64,000 nt of DNA from Zhengella sedimenti (GTDB lineage Bacteria > Pseudomonadota > Alphaproteobacteria > Rhizobiales > Rhizobiaceae). A model generated the notes under the pieces. The model searched no databases, was not told the DNA's origin, and saw nothing but the letters and a program-made list of their open reading frames with translations. The position numbers were made by a program, and so were the translations under genes. This document shows, piece by piece, positions 26,601 to 34,980 of the stretch. The DNA is taken from positions 248,001-312,000 of the forward strand of contig NZ_JBKFFP010000004.1 in assembly GCF_046506625.1 (NCBI RefSeq), written 5' to 3'. Numbering within the stretch: the stretch's first letter is position 1; each line of letters starts with the position of its first letter.

Positions 26601-29600
26601 GCAGCTTTCGCCCGGCACGCACAGTGCCTTGTCGAAGCGCTTGGTGATCGTCAGTTTCGGCGGGTGACCGATCACCACATTCACGCAGGATTTGTGATTG
26701 GCGTCCTTACCATTTGCCGGCGGTGTTTCGAGGAAGTTGATCGCGGCGCAATTCTCGACGATGCCGTCGGGCTGGTTTGAAGGAATGTTGAGCTGAAGGC
26801 CGAAACCGAGGGTCTCGCTGCTGTCGAAGCCGCTCGTCGGGAAAAACTTGCTCTTGAAGGCATCATAGGTGCAGACCGTGCTCGCTCCGGCCTTGGCGCA
26901 GCTCCAGAGGCCCTGCGTCCCGCCACCGGCAAAACTCCAGCCGGCAGGCAAGGTATCGGTAACGGTGAACTTGCCCTTGTAGACATTGCTGCCAACGCCA
27001 GTGACGTTGAGCACGAAATCGCAACGTTTGCCGGGTTCGCATGTGGTGAGCAGGTTCTTGTTGATCTTCAGGTCCGGGCCGGATTCCTCCCCACCGAGAA
27101 TATCGGCGGTTTCGCCAGCGGCTTGCTGTTGCCCACCTCCGGTCTGGCCGCCTGTCCCGACCGAAATGTTTCCTGGCGAACTGGAGACCGTCTGGCCCGG
27201 CGTGACGGGCCCGACCTTCCTGCCGGTCTCGAGCGTAATCGAAACACAGGTATCCGGCAGGATGCAGTTGTCGTGCACGACCGGATTACCCGATGGATTG
27301 AACCCGGCCGGCGCCTGGAAAGACCACTGCGTCTCGATGGTCTGTCCCGCCGGTACCTTGACCCAGGCGCCGCAGTTCCAGACATCGGGTTCAGGCTGCG
27401 AGCATTTCCAGTCGGCTGGCGGCGTCAGGATCCAGCCGCCGGGCAGCCATTTGTCGGCAAGTAACACCCCGCCATCGAAATCCGCGGTTCCTTCGTTGCG
27501 AAGCGAGATCGTGAACCGGCATGCCTCGACATTGTAGAGGCAGGGCGTGGTCGCAGACTTGACGACCTTGATCACGGGCGTACCCGATTGCTGGCCGTCG
27601 GTGACAACGGCCGTCAACTCGTCGCAATCGGAGTCATTGGCGCTGTTCTGGTCACCTTGCATCTTCAGGGACAGGGCGGCGCAGTTGCGCACCACGAAGG
27701 CACCGGGCTTGTCGACCGGCGCGGACCGGAGCATGACGGAGGCCTTGACGCTTTCGCCAGGCGCAAGGTTGCGCGGTGGACCGAAGCCGCAGGACAGGAA
27801 GGCACCCTTGGTCTGGCAGATCTGCGCTCCGCTCGCGCCCTCATAGGTCCAGGCGAGCGGCATCAGGTCATCGAAAATGATCGGCCCGAAATAGGTTTCC
27901 GTCCCGGCATTGGTGATCGTGACTTCGAAACCGAACGGGCAGGCATCGCCGACCCGGCAGTCGGTATTCGCGGTGGCCAGCGGCCCGGTCAGCGCCGGAT
28001 GCACGAAGCGCTTCTCTATCTTGAGGTCGACGCCCTGGACCGGTTCTGGCTCCCGCAGCGTGACGCTCACACAGGCGCGATCATTGTCCGCGCGCTGGTC
28101 CTGCACAGCCTTGGACCAGTCGATCTCGGCGCAGTTGTCGACCGTGCCGGTAAACGTGCCGGGCGGGGTCGTGGTGAACAGTGAAACGACCGACTGCCCC
28201 GGCGCCAAATTTGCCTGCCGCCAGCAGGAGAACCGGTCGCCGCCGCCAACGGTCAGCATGCACCACCAGCCCGGTTTGACCGCGGTGAACGTCCAACCCG
28301 CCGGCATGATGTCGACATAGGAAACCGTCCCGGCGAAATTCGCCGTTCCGTTGTTGGTAATCCGCAGCGCGAACAGGCAGGGCTTGCCCGCAGCGCATTC
28401 GCCCTGTGCTTCCTTCGTTATCGCCAGGTCGTAGGGAAGCGCCTGTTGCGGGTTGTCGAATGTCAGCTGGGCACACCCCTCGTCATTGGCCGGGTTGACG
28501 TCGATCGCCCCCTGCCCGTGCTGGATGACCGCGCAATTGTTGATGATGCCCGGCACCTGGTTGGCCGGGATCTTGACGTCGAAGGCGACGACTTCGCTTT
28601 GCCCCGGCTCGAGCAGCAAGCCCGGATGGATGCAGGACGCTTCGGCGCCGAACTGGTTGCAGGACCAGAGCGAGCCTGCGGGACCCCCCGACGCCAACGC
28701 CCAGTCATTGGCAAGTCCGTCGGCGAGGCGCAGCGCGCCGGTATAGGGCTGATCGCCAACATTGGTGACGACCAGGACAATCGAGCACGTCTTTCCGGGA
28801 AAACAGGGCTGCGGCACGGCTTTTTGAAGAGCGAGGTCGGGCCCGGCGGCCGGTGCCGCCAGCGGCTGCTGGGCGGGCCACCAATCCTGGCCCTGGGCCT
28901 CGGGTGGCCACCAATCCTGCTCGCCGCCTTCCATCCAGTCGGGATCGCCCGCAAGCTGCCATTCGCCAGCAGCCGGATAAGGTGCGATGATTTCGACATC
29001 GCCGAGCTGCGCCATGTCGCCGCTATCGAGCGCGATATCGGGGATGACCGGCGGTTCGGCGCCCTCCGCGGCCGGTTGCGGGGATTCTGGTTCGCAGGAG
29101 TCAGGTTCGGCGCAGAGATTGTCGGCCGAATGCCAGACGGTACCAGCCGGCGCGTCCGGATCGATCTGCCCGTTCCGGTATCCAAAGCCGAAATCGACGC
29201 CGCCAGCGGCGTCCTGCCCGATCGGCAGCGACGAGGGCCGCCCCGATGCACCGATGACGGCCTGGACGACGGGCTCGTCATCGGCCGTGGCGGGGTTCCA
29301 CTGACCGCCATCATCGAGGACCCAGCGCTGGGTTTCCCTGCCACGGTAGGCCGGACGGTCGAAGGCTGGCCAGGATTGCATCCCGGACGCGTCTTCGGTG
29401 ACGATCAGGCCGCGGTTGCGGGCGAGCGCGAGGGTTCGCTGATCGACTGTCCTTGGAAAGGCGATGTCGGATATCGCGAAACGGTTGGCGGCCCCTTCCC
29501 CTTCAACAGGATCGCCGGGCACGACAAATTCGCGCCGCGCGGTTGTCGGCTTGAACTGGCCGACCGCGTTGAGCTCGACGGACCAGATCGCATTCGTCTT

Positions 29601-30497
29601 GTCTTCAGGCGACGCGGCTTCGAAGTCCGGGTTGCTGAAACCGGTGTCCGACCAGACCGCGTAGTAGGCGCGCACAGCGCCGGTTCCAGTGTCGCGCCGC
29701 ACGGCGAGGCCCCAGACGCGGCGGCGGAAGTCGGCAAGGTTCCAGCATTGCGGCGTCGAGACGAACGGGCCTGCCGCGCAGTCTTCGATCTGGGCCGTCG
29801 TTGCAGGATCGAATTCGACGACCGGCAATGCACGCACCTCGCCGGTGGCGGCATCGAGGAAACCGGACCGGGCATGAAGGCCGTGATCGAAGCGGTCTCG
29901 CTCGACGCCGTCATCGATACCGAAGGCATGGATCATGCCGGTCTCCAGATCGGAAACCAGCAATTGGCGATGGTAGGGATCATAGGCGATGTTGCCGAGG
30001 CTGGCACCGGAGTTTTCGCGTCCGGCAAGGGTTACGTCTGCGAAAATCTCCGGCTGGTAGCCGTTGGCGGCATCAAGCTTCCATATCGTTCCCGGACCGC
30101 CGCCCGGTCCCCACTGCCCTTCCATCCAGCCATCATCCGTCCGGGCGAGGCCATGGATCGCGGAAGCGGAAAGGTAGATGTTCGCAGGTATCGCATCGTC
30201 GGTGGCTGCGCCGAATATCTCGCCAACCTGGCCGGCGGTGACCAGCGGCTGCTGGCTTGCCGGCTCGCCGCTATCCGCCTGTTCAGGCGTCTGGAGGTCG
30301 AGGACCTTTGCAACCGCGCCATCGGCGTCGATCTGCCATTGCCGCGTTCCGTCCGATGCGGTGACGTCCTTCGCGCCGGAGAACTTGGTGACAATGGCAT
30401 CACCGGTTTCCGGAAGACCGTCCAGGGCCCATGACGGCGCAGCATTCAGCGACAACACCAGCGTCAGCAACCAGGCAAAGCTCGCACGCATCGTCAT
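23628..30497 (-). CDS. giant secreted DUF11-repeat protein
   Basis: A 2289-residue exported protein. A signal peptide covers about residues 1-27 (ending PSWALDG). Residues about 30-500 resemble a beta-propeller or PQQ/NHL-like sensor domain. Nine DUF11-like repeats of about 130 residues follow (about 551-2030), each with LKI.K, a C-x-G-x-x-C pair, LP.GW, and an NCA or ND..C ending. Inside the ninth repeat a peptidoglycan-binding domain (LQRTLDQLGYDPGPIDGIMG, about 1950-2005) is inserted. The C-terminus has four 39-40-residue Cys repeats and a Pro-rich tail. The ATG at 30497 has GGAGG upstream and begins the signal peptide; the longer open frame to 31127 is antisense to a real gene. A cell-wall-associated adhesin or scaffold is likely. 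Confidence 0.88.
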   Translation of the reverse strand: MTMRASFAWLLTLVLSLNAAPSWALDGLPETGDAIVTKFSGAKDVTASDGTRQWQIDADGAVAKVLDLQTPEQADSGEPASQQPLVTAGQVGEIFGAATDDAIPANIYLSASAIHGLARTDDGWMEGQWGPGGGPGTIWKLDAANGYQPEIFADVTLAGRENSGASLGNIAYDPYHRQLLVSDLETGMIHAFGIDDGVERDRFDHGLHARSGFLDAATGEVRALPVVEFDPATTAQIEDCAAGPFVSTPQCWNLADFRRRVWGLAVRRDTGTGAVRAYYAVWSDTGFSNPDFEAASPEDKTNAIWSVELNAVGQFKPTTARREFVVPGDPVEGEGAANRFAISDIAFPRTVDQRTLALARNRGLIVTEDASGMQSWPAFDRPAYRGRETQRWVLDDGGQWNPATADDEPVVQAVIGASGRPSSLPIGQDAAGGVDFGFGYRNGQIDPDAPAGTVWHSADNLCAEPDSCEPESPQPAAEGAEPPVIPDIALDSGDMAQLGDVEIIAPYPAAGEWQLAGDPDWMEGGEQDWWPPEAQGQDWWPAQQPLAAPAAGPDLALQKAVPQPCFPGKTCSIVLVVTNVGDQPYTGALRLADGLANDWALASGGPAGSLWSCNQFGAEASCIHPGLLLEPGQSEVVAFDVKIPANQVPGIINNCAVIQHGQGAIDVNPANDEGCAQLTFDNPQQALPYDLAITKEAQGECAAGKPCLFALRITNNGTANFAGTVSYVDIMPAGWTFTAVKPGWWCMLTVGGGDRFSCWRQANLAPGQSVVSLFTTTPPGTFTGTVDNCAEIDWSKAVQDQRADNDRACVSVTLREPEPVQGVDLKIEKRFVHPALTGPLATANTDCRVGDACPFGFEVTITNAGTETYFGPIIFDDLMPLAWTYEGASGAQICQTKGAFLSCGFGPPRNLAPGESVKASVMLRSAPVDKPGAFVVRNCAALSLKMQGDQNSANDSDCDELTAVVTDGQQSGTPVIKVVKSATTPCLYNVEACRFTISLRNEGTADFDGGVLLADKWLPGGWILTPPADWKCSQPEPDVWNCGAWVKVPAGQTIETQWSFQAPAGFNPSGNPVVHDNCILPDTCVSITLETGRKVGPVTPGQTVSSSPGNISVGTGGQTGGGQQQAAGETADILGGEESGPDLKINKNLLTTCEPGKRCDFVLNVTGVGSNVYKGKFTVTDTLPAGWSFAGGGTQGLWSCAKAGASTVCTYDAFKSKFFPTSGFDSSETLGFGLQLNIPSNQPDGIVENCAAINFLETPPANGKDANHKSCVNVVIGHPPKLTITKRFDKALCVPGESCDFTITVRNEGKGAYEGLLEIWDHSDSADGIEVKKIDADPALNCGREGTLEVLLCTTNTPLKPGESRTIRVSATISQMWAGSNASLENCARIELYDTDPTSWSYEKKLSFVRSLLIAEKQMTHDLLSEPDTPLNIAEIAAVMAYKKDQGIKGSNGKLDETGEITDAMLESALPTFRDAAFDDDTLERTTDGTIIREACSTVSLRPNLKITKTGPSDVELTGGSKAGHECRFDHLCAFTISVSATNGQPYDGPITLREELPTGWKLDNWFPKAPGGWTCQGSNPAICTIADAHIPAGGSIQLDLSIRATPAWYQHVDAQTQLTVSERRHPWIVNCSYVQVENQVLKQAPHASCYRARLSMADLSNIDYDAIGTGTCTPPGCTFYQFTATVREEAYRGPLRIDGTLPAGSQFPKPVISSTASGCLPSAWSCSTPQATGFTCRADDCFVQPGEQIAVRLEGSVAPDLKEPPETPLEKTACSTIEWIRKSSPGSIEQQPGPMRKRACFTTTILAKPRPEPCPDGLERNAAGRCVPIVKPLDLAIAKRTVGNCDGQENCRFQITVSNQNNTPFNGRIAIRDTLSVAGATLNRVSGRASCTQSGQTIDCVVEPGAVVAGRGQVLSVLSLDMTLPRRGGNRSAENCVEIYRPDAGDLRLSRDDIRTLQRTLDQLGYDPGPIDGIMGRKTRDAANAAIANLNLSPGTRIDRALLSKLLGGGAEAEDINPANDRACVSVVLPECRPGFTHMRGSGECVCPSPMVERDGECVIVAPPQPSPIICEGGSVDSRNRCICPSGWNRQRLARDHYRCSPPPQPSPVICEGGSVDSRNQCICPRGWNRQRLARDHYRCNPPPQPSPIICEGGRVDNRNQCVCPRGWNRQTLARDHYRCSPPQVSPVVCEGGRVDNRNQCICPRGWNRQRLARNHYRCLPAPAPVPTPVPNRPTPVPAQPQCIGGTMVRGICVCPTGMARIPLPNNAGFSCMRLQMIRPQPVPVPIR
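23832..24308 (-). repeat. four tandem coding repeats of 117-120 bases
   Basis: Four near-identical units (24308-24189, 24188-24069, 24068-23949, 23948-23832) encode about 40 residues each. Each unit has C-E-G-G, N-x-C-x-C-P-x-G-W-N-R and A-R-D/N-H-Y-R-C, giving four cysteines per unit. They form the C-terminal region of the giant protein and are a hot spot for unequal recombination. Confidence 0.88.
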
Positions 30498-30545
30498 GTT
30501 CCTCCCTGACTGACGAAAGCATGCCAAAGGATTGCCCCGGACAAA

Positions 30546-30559
30546 TTGACGACCATCAA
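30546..30559 (-). promoter_or_regulatory. FNR/FixK-type box of the giant protein gene
   Basis: TTGACGACCATCAA is a full TTGAY-N4-ATCAA palindrome centred 55 bases upstream of the giant gene's ATG. CATGCT lies 32 bases further on, where the -10 of a class II promoter would fall. That predicts a short leader containing the GGAGG ribosome site. Confidence 0.55.
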
Positions 30560-30596
30560 TGGCCAGGGGATCAGGTCCCGGGCCGGACGCCGGGAA

Positions 30597-30610
30597 ATGA
30601 CAATCGTCAA
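30597..30610 (+). promoter_or_regulatory. FNR/DNR-like box of the PAN/propeller gene
   Basis: ATGACAATCGTCAA is a TTGAC-N4-GTCAA-like palindrome with one mismatch. TGTGAT (30633-30638) lies 32 bases downstream, centre to centre, on the plus strand, again fitting a class II activator promoter, here for the gene starting at 30710. Confidence 0.4.
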
Positions 30611-30709
30611 TGAAAATGGACAAGCCTGGTGATGTGATAAGGGTTGGCGTTATGAGATGCAGCGGTCTATGACCCGCACAACCCGTCGAGCGGCAAAGGA
30701 AGAAGTGTG

Positions 30710-32050
30710 ATGCAATTCCCTTCGGCCATCGCGTTCGCGACACGGCACATCCTGACCGCGATGGCGGCGGCAGGACTGGTCCTTGCCGCTGCAGACGGCG
30801 GCCTTGCGTGGGAAACCGACACCAATCGGATAGGCGCGACCTATTCCACCATCCCGCTCGACGATCCGGGCTCGGCCGCAGAAAGCTGTGCAGCGCTATG
30901 TGTGAAGGATGCGCAATGTCGCGCCTGGACACTGGTGAAAGAAGGCAACCCGGATCTTGGCGCCGGCACGTTTTCGTTGTGCCTTTTGAAGAACGCGGTT
31001 CCGGCCGCCGTTTTCGACGAGTGCTGCATATCGGGCGTTGCAGCAGGCGTCGAAGCGACCGAACCGTCACAGGTGAATGAAAGCGACGAGGCTCCGGTCC
31101 GACCGGATGCGCAATCCGCCGCGACAATGCCGGAGGGCCCGGTCACGGTTGAGATGTCGCCCGAAGTCGTCCCGGTCGGCAAGTGGCCGGAAGGAATTGC
31201 TCATGACGGCTCCGGGCTTTGGCTGGCCATGAGTGGCGAACGCCAGCTTTACCGGACCGATCCCGAAACGGGCGAGATTGTCCGGCGTGTCAAGGTCGGG
31301 CGTTTGCCGGTAAGACTCGCCGCCTTCGGCGACGGTCCGGTCTATGCGACGGTTGCCACCGACAAGATCATCTGGGCACAGCCGTCCGAGGGAAAAGGTC
31401 GCGCCATCGCCCGCCTCAAGGACTATCCGCAGTCGCTTGCGACCGACGGTGAATCGGTTTGGGCTCTGACCTGGGTGAACGGGTCTTCGAGCCAGACCCG
31501 CGTCGAACGCATCGATCCGGCAGGCGGCGAAACGACCCGGTCGGACATATTGCCGAGGAACGGTTTCGACGTGACGGTTTCAGGCGACACCGTGTGGACT
31601 TTGCATCGTCTCGACGGTGAAAACCGCAGTATGGTGGTCGGTTTGAACAAGGATACGCTTGCCGAAGAGATCAGCGAGGAAATCGACGGATTTCTGATGC
31701 TGCTCACCGCGGGCGAGCACGGGAATTATGCCGCCGGCGGCCAATCCACGAGCGGCGGCCTGATTGTCCGGCTCGATCCGCAAACCGGCGTGGAGACCGC
31801 TCGCCACGAGGGCGCCGCGCCGTTCGCGGCGGTGACGACCGGCTTTGACTATGTGATTGCCGCAGACGGCAACGGTTCCGTTTCCGTCCTCACCGGTGAC
31901 GACCTGACACTGGTGCAGACAATCAACCTGACCACCGGCCCCGTCCGGCCGCAGGCGATCCTGGTTTGGGGGGATCAGTTGTTCATGACGACGCATTCCG
32001 GTACGGAAGATGCCGGCTCGTTGATCATTGTAAACGGCTGGAGACCTTGA
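30710..32050 (+). CDS. secreted PAN/Apple-domain plus beta-propeller protein
   Basis: A 446-residue predicted periplasmic protein. An N-terminal hydrophobic signal sequence (residues about 10-34) precedes a small PAN/Apple-like domain with spaced cysteines (AESCAALCVKDAQCRAWTL, then CLL and ECC, residues about 57-108). The C-terminal 300 residues form repeated blades with WPEGIAHDGSGLWLA, SLATDGESVWALTW and similar units, typical of an NHL/YVTN-type propeller. PAN domains bind proteins or glycans, and propellers often act as sensors. It is divergent from the giant DUF11 gene, whose N-terminus also looks propeller-like, so the two may interact. AAGGAAGAAG precedes the ATG; a GTG three bases earlier is the alternative start. 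Confidence 0.8.
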   Translation: MQFPSAIAFATRHILTAMAAAGLVLAAADGGLAWETDTNRIGATYSTIPLDDPGSAAESCAALCVKDAQCRAWTLVKEGNPDLGAGTFSLCLLKNAVPAAVFDECCISGVAAGVEATEPSQVNESDEAPVRPDAQSAATMPEGPVTVEMSPEVVPVGKWPEGIAHDGSGLWLAMSGERQLYRTDPETGEIVRRVKVGRLPVRLAAFGDGPVYATVATDKIIWAQPSEGKGRAIARLKDYPQSLATDGESVWALTWVNGSSSQTRVERIDPAGGETTRSDILPRNGFDVTVSGDTVWTLHRLDGENRSMVVGLNKDTLAEEISEEIDGFLMLLTAGEHGNYAAGGQSTSGGLIVRLDPQTGVETARHEGAAPFAAVTTGFDYVIAADGNGSVSVLTGDDLTLVQTINLTTGPVRPQAILVWGDQLFMTTHSGTEDAGSLIIVNGWRP

Positions 32051-32241
32051 CACACCGAAGAGTCCCGGCAGATCTCAATTGCTCGAACTCGGTCAGCGAA
32101 TGGCGATGAGCTAATCCGGCATGGCAACAACGTTCCTGGAGGACTTCCTGCAACCGAACAGGTCCTGCGGCTCTTCGTCCTGACAAGGCAGCGCGTGGTT
32201 GGCGCCGTCTGCAACGACCTGCCCGCTTCCCGTCCGTTCAG

Positions 32242-32868
32242 ATGAAAAGCGGCACCAGCAGCAGGCCAGCGGAAACCGGCGCCGAGTGCCACTATCTTGA
32301 TATGCGCGACCGTGACGCAGTCATGGCCATGCTGCGGCCCCTGGCACCGGATTTCCTGATCCTCGCACATGGCGCACCTGGTCGCACCGGAACGCTTTTC
32401 GACCAGCCAGCGGAAAGCGCCCAGCGCCTGGTCGACGTGAATATCCTGGGAATTCAGAATTGCCTGGGAGCGGTGGTGCCGGCAATGATTGAACGCAATG
32501 ACGGGCATGTCGTCATGATCGGCTCAGTGGCGCTCTACCGCAGCCTCGGACAGCCGGTCTATTCCGCCACGAAGGCAGCGGTCCATTCGATGGCACGCAA
32601 TCTCCGCATGGAATTGTTTCCGCACCGGGTTCGCGTTACCGAAATCCGGCCAGGCGGCGTTCGTTCCGGCATGCATGCGGAAATGTTTGACGGAGACATC
32701 GAAGAAGCCAGTCGCCGTGTCTATGACCCCGTGCATTGCCTGACCGCCGATGAAATCGCCGAAGGTATCGTTTGGGCATTGAACAAGCCGGCGCACCTTT
32801 GTGTCGCTGAACTTGAGATGACGGCCACCGGGCATGTCATCGGCGGGGTTCGCTACAAGGGAATGTAG
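32242..32868 (+). pseudogene. N-terminally truncated short-chain dehydrogenase/reductase
   Basis: The 208-codon frame has the SDR catalytic part, including SVALYRSLGQPVYSATKAAV with Ser, Tyr and Lys, and the following EIRPGG. It lacks the TGxxxGxG nucleotide-binding start and the first beta-alpha units that every functional SDR needs. The sequence upstream (32051-32241) contains no in-frame replacement. It is probably a decayed gene or the remnant of a deletion. No ribosome site stands out before the first ATG. Confidence 0.6.
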
Positions 32869-32968
32869 GGAAACCGCAACATGCCCGTTGATCAGGGGCT
32901 GGCACCACTCGCTATTGCCCTTCGCCGATCGCTGCATGGCGGTTCAACTCTCTGGTTGTCTGCCACTT

Positions 32969-34510
32969 TCAGCGCCTTGTCACGTGGTCGGCAGCAACCG
33001 GAAAACGGTCTACGGACGTTCCGCCGGGGATCGCATGGTGGGCCTCCGAAATGCCATCCCCGTTCCGGTCCGCGAAACCCTCTTCCGGTTCGTCGAAATC
33101 GCCGTAGCGGTTGCCGTGTTGGCCGTCGTCCCATGCGTTTGACCCGGGCTTGTAGGCGTCCCGCATGGCCTTCAAGTACATCTCGCGCGCGGCCTTGCTG
33201 GTCCGCATCTGCTGCTTGACCTGCTCGGGTAAGGGCAAGGCTTCGATGATGGCATCCATGTCGTCGACGGCTGGCGCCCGACCCGAATTGTCGAAGGCAT
33301 TCATCCGGCTGCCCGTGATGTCGTTGCGTGCAAGGACATTCCCGCTGGATTGACCGGAGAGCGGCGCCGGCGACCCGATCCGGATACCGTACTCGGCATT
33401 GTCCGTGACGGTGTTGCTCTCGACATGATTTCGGCCGGAGCTCTCAATCGCGATCCCCGCACGATTGCCGGCAATCCGGTTGGACGACACGCGAATGGTG
33501 TTGACTGCGACCATGCCGATGCCGCTTCCCGCATTGTCGTAGCTGGAATTGTTTTCAACGCGGCTATCCTCGACATAGCAGAACAGGTGGATGCCGGTGC
33601 CGATACCCTCCGGATTCACCTTGGCGACTGCCTTGCCTCCCAGGCCCGCGGTCACTTCACGTTCGACCCGTTCGATCATCGCCATGTCCGGCTTGCGTTC
33701 GATACCGGTCAGGTGAACGGTATTGGACAGGATGCTGACGCGCCGGGCATACCAATGCGCGGCAATCCCCATGGCCGCATTGCCACGCACCTCGTTGTCC
33801 GAAACCATGATGTCCTCGGATCGGATTGCCGTCTTCTGGTCCAGGGCCATCCGCGCGACGGCTTCCGGATCGGTCGCGCGATCAAGCAGCGAACGCCGTT
33901 CCCGGTGCAGCATGTCGACCAGTATGCCGGTGCCATTGCCGTTCACCGTGTTGCCGGTGATGCGATGCTTGCGGCCGCCGAGGATCTGGATGCCGGCATG
34001 GTGATTGCCTGTGACTTCCGAACTCTCCACCACCGAACCCTGGCCGCCCAGCATGAGGATTCCCCGGTCATTGTCGCGAACCTCGACCGCGCGCAGCGTG
34101 ACATTGTCGGCTTCGGCACGGATGCCCGCCGCGCCCCAGTAAAGGAAAGGGTCCGTCTCGCGCCCCGAGTTGACGACTGCGATGTTTTCGACGGTCGTAC
34201 CGGGAGCCTGGACGACCAGCACGGTCCCGTTTCCGTTTCCGTCAAGAACCGGTCGATTGCCGCCCTCCGGTATGCCGCGCAAGGTCAGCGGCACCTGAAT
34301 GGAGAAGTTTCCCCTGTGAACGCCGCCGCTCACCTCGATCGTGTCTCCAGCCCGCGCCTTGTCGATGGCCGCCGTCAGCGTGTCGTAGGCGATCCCGGTG
34401 GAGGCGTTTCGAATGCCTTCCGCGCTGGCCGGCAGCGATATCGCGGGAAACGTGAACAGAAGCGCGAGGCAAAGGCGCGCAGCGGTCCGTCTGCAATCAT
34501 TCATGGACAT
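32969..34510 (-). CDS. NosD-like right-handed beta-helix protein
   Basis: A 513-residue exported parallel beta-helix protein of the PbH1/NosD (periplasmic copper-binding or carbohydrate-binding) class. The signal peptide ends PASAEG near residue 32. Repeated short coils follow, such as NRIAGNRAGIAIESSG, VTDNAEYGIRIGS and NHHAGIQILGG. The C-terminus has GNRYGDFDEPEEGFADRNGD and then IPGGTSVDRFP, the signature tail of NosD-like proteins. No nosZ or other nitrous-oxide genes are in the window, so a nos role is unproven. The ATG at 34510 starts the signal peptide; the longer frame to 34672 has no leader-like sequence. A perfect FNR box lies upstream. Confidence 0.85.
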   Translation of the reverse strand: MSMNDCRRTAARLCLALLFTFPAISLPASAEGIRNASTGIAYDTLTAAIDKARAGDTIEVSGGVHRGNFSIQVPLTLRGIPEGGNRPVLDGNGNGTVLVVQAPGTTVENIAVVNSGRETDPFLYWGAAGIRAEADNVTLRAVEVRDNDRGILMLGGQGSVVESSEVTGNHHAGIQILGGRKHRITGNTVNGNGTGILVDMLHRERRSLLDRATDPEAVARMALDQKTAIRSEDIMVSDNEVRGNAAMGIAAHWYARRVSILSNTVHLTGIERKPDMAMIERVEREVTAGLGGKAVAKVNPEGIGTGIHLFCYVEDSRVENNSSYDNAGSGIGMVAVNTIRVSSNRIAGNRAGIAIESSGRNHVESNTVTDNAEYGIRIGSPAPLSGQSSGNVLARNDITGSRMNAFDNSGRAPAVDDMDAIIEALPLPEQVKQQMRTSKAAREMYLKAMRDAYKPGSNAWDDGQHGNRYGDFDEPEEGFADRNGDGISEAHHAIPGGTSVDRFPVAADHVTRR

Positions 34511-34561
34511 GTTTATCCCCGAAAACCGGTTCCATCTGGTGCATTTTCCGGTGAATTCGCA

Positions 34562-34575
34562 TTGATTGCCATCAA
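34562..34575 (-). promoter_or_regulatory. FNR box of the NosD-like gene
   Basis: TTGATTGCCATCAA is a perfect FNR/Anr-type palindrome (TTGAT-N4-ATCAA), centred 58 bases before the ATG of the NosD-like gene, nearly the same distance as for the giant DUF11 gene. Anaerobic or NO-linked activation is the natural reading. Confidence 0.6.
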
Positions 34576-34656
34576 TCCGGCCGGATGACCGAGGTGCCAG
34601 GACGGCTTGGACATACTGGCTGATTGGCGGCGCCCGAGGAAAGGAAGAACCGCGGT

Positions 34657-34980
34657 TCAAGGCCTTGACCACACAAGGGCAACGGAAAAACCCGGCAGCA
34701 CCGCCGTCGCGAAACCGGCCATGGCCATCGGCAGGATGAAGGCGATCGGCCCGAGCAGCACAACGCGAAACAGCTTCACAATCATTGCAGTGCCTCCCGT
34801 TTCCCTGGAAACGGCGTAGCCCTCCCCCACCACCTGCGCCACATCGTGCATCGTGGCACCGATCAGGATGCCCGTTTCGCGTTCGGAAAAGCCGATTGCG
34901 GAAAACAGGGCCGGGCAGGCGACCATCGCCATCGTCGACAGCGCCGCCACGGCGATGACGGTGAAGATCAGCTTGTCGTC
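34657..34980 (-). pseudogene. internal fragment of a YeiH-family (PSE) transporter
   Basis: The frame encodes about 107 residues matching the C-terminal middle of YeiH/UPF0324 putative sulfate-exporter proteins: IGATMHDVAQVVGEGYAVS, then VVKLFRVVLLGPIAFILPM. The intact family is about 330 residues; here the first two thirds and the last part are missing. The fragment runs into the 3' end of the marR gene, which it overlaps by about 13 bases. No start codon or ribosome site is present, so it is a decayed gene. Confidence 0.65.

Noticed and set aside
28446..30434. 662-codon open frame on the plus strand
   Set aside because: Exactly antisense to the giant DUF11 gene; long antisense frames are common in GC-rich DNA, and it has no domain, signal or ribosome site of its own.
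30498..31127. N-terminal extension of the giant protein
   Set aside because: It would lie antisense to the PAN/propeller gene and over its promoter, and the signal peptide with GGAGG starts at 30497.
32969..34510. nos gene cluster (nitrous oxide reduction) inferred from the NosD-like protein
   Set aside because: No nosZ, nosR, nosF or nosY genes are nearby; beta-helix proteins of this type occur in many contexts.
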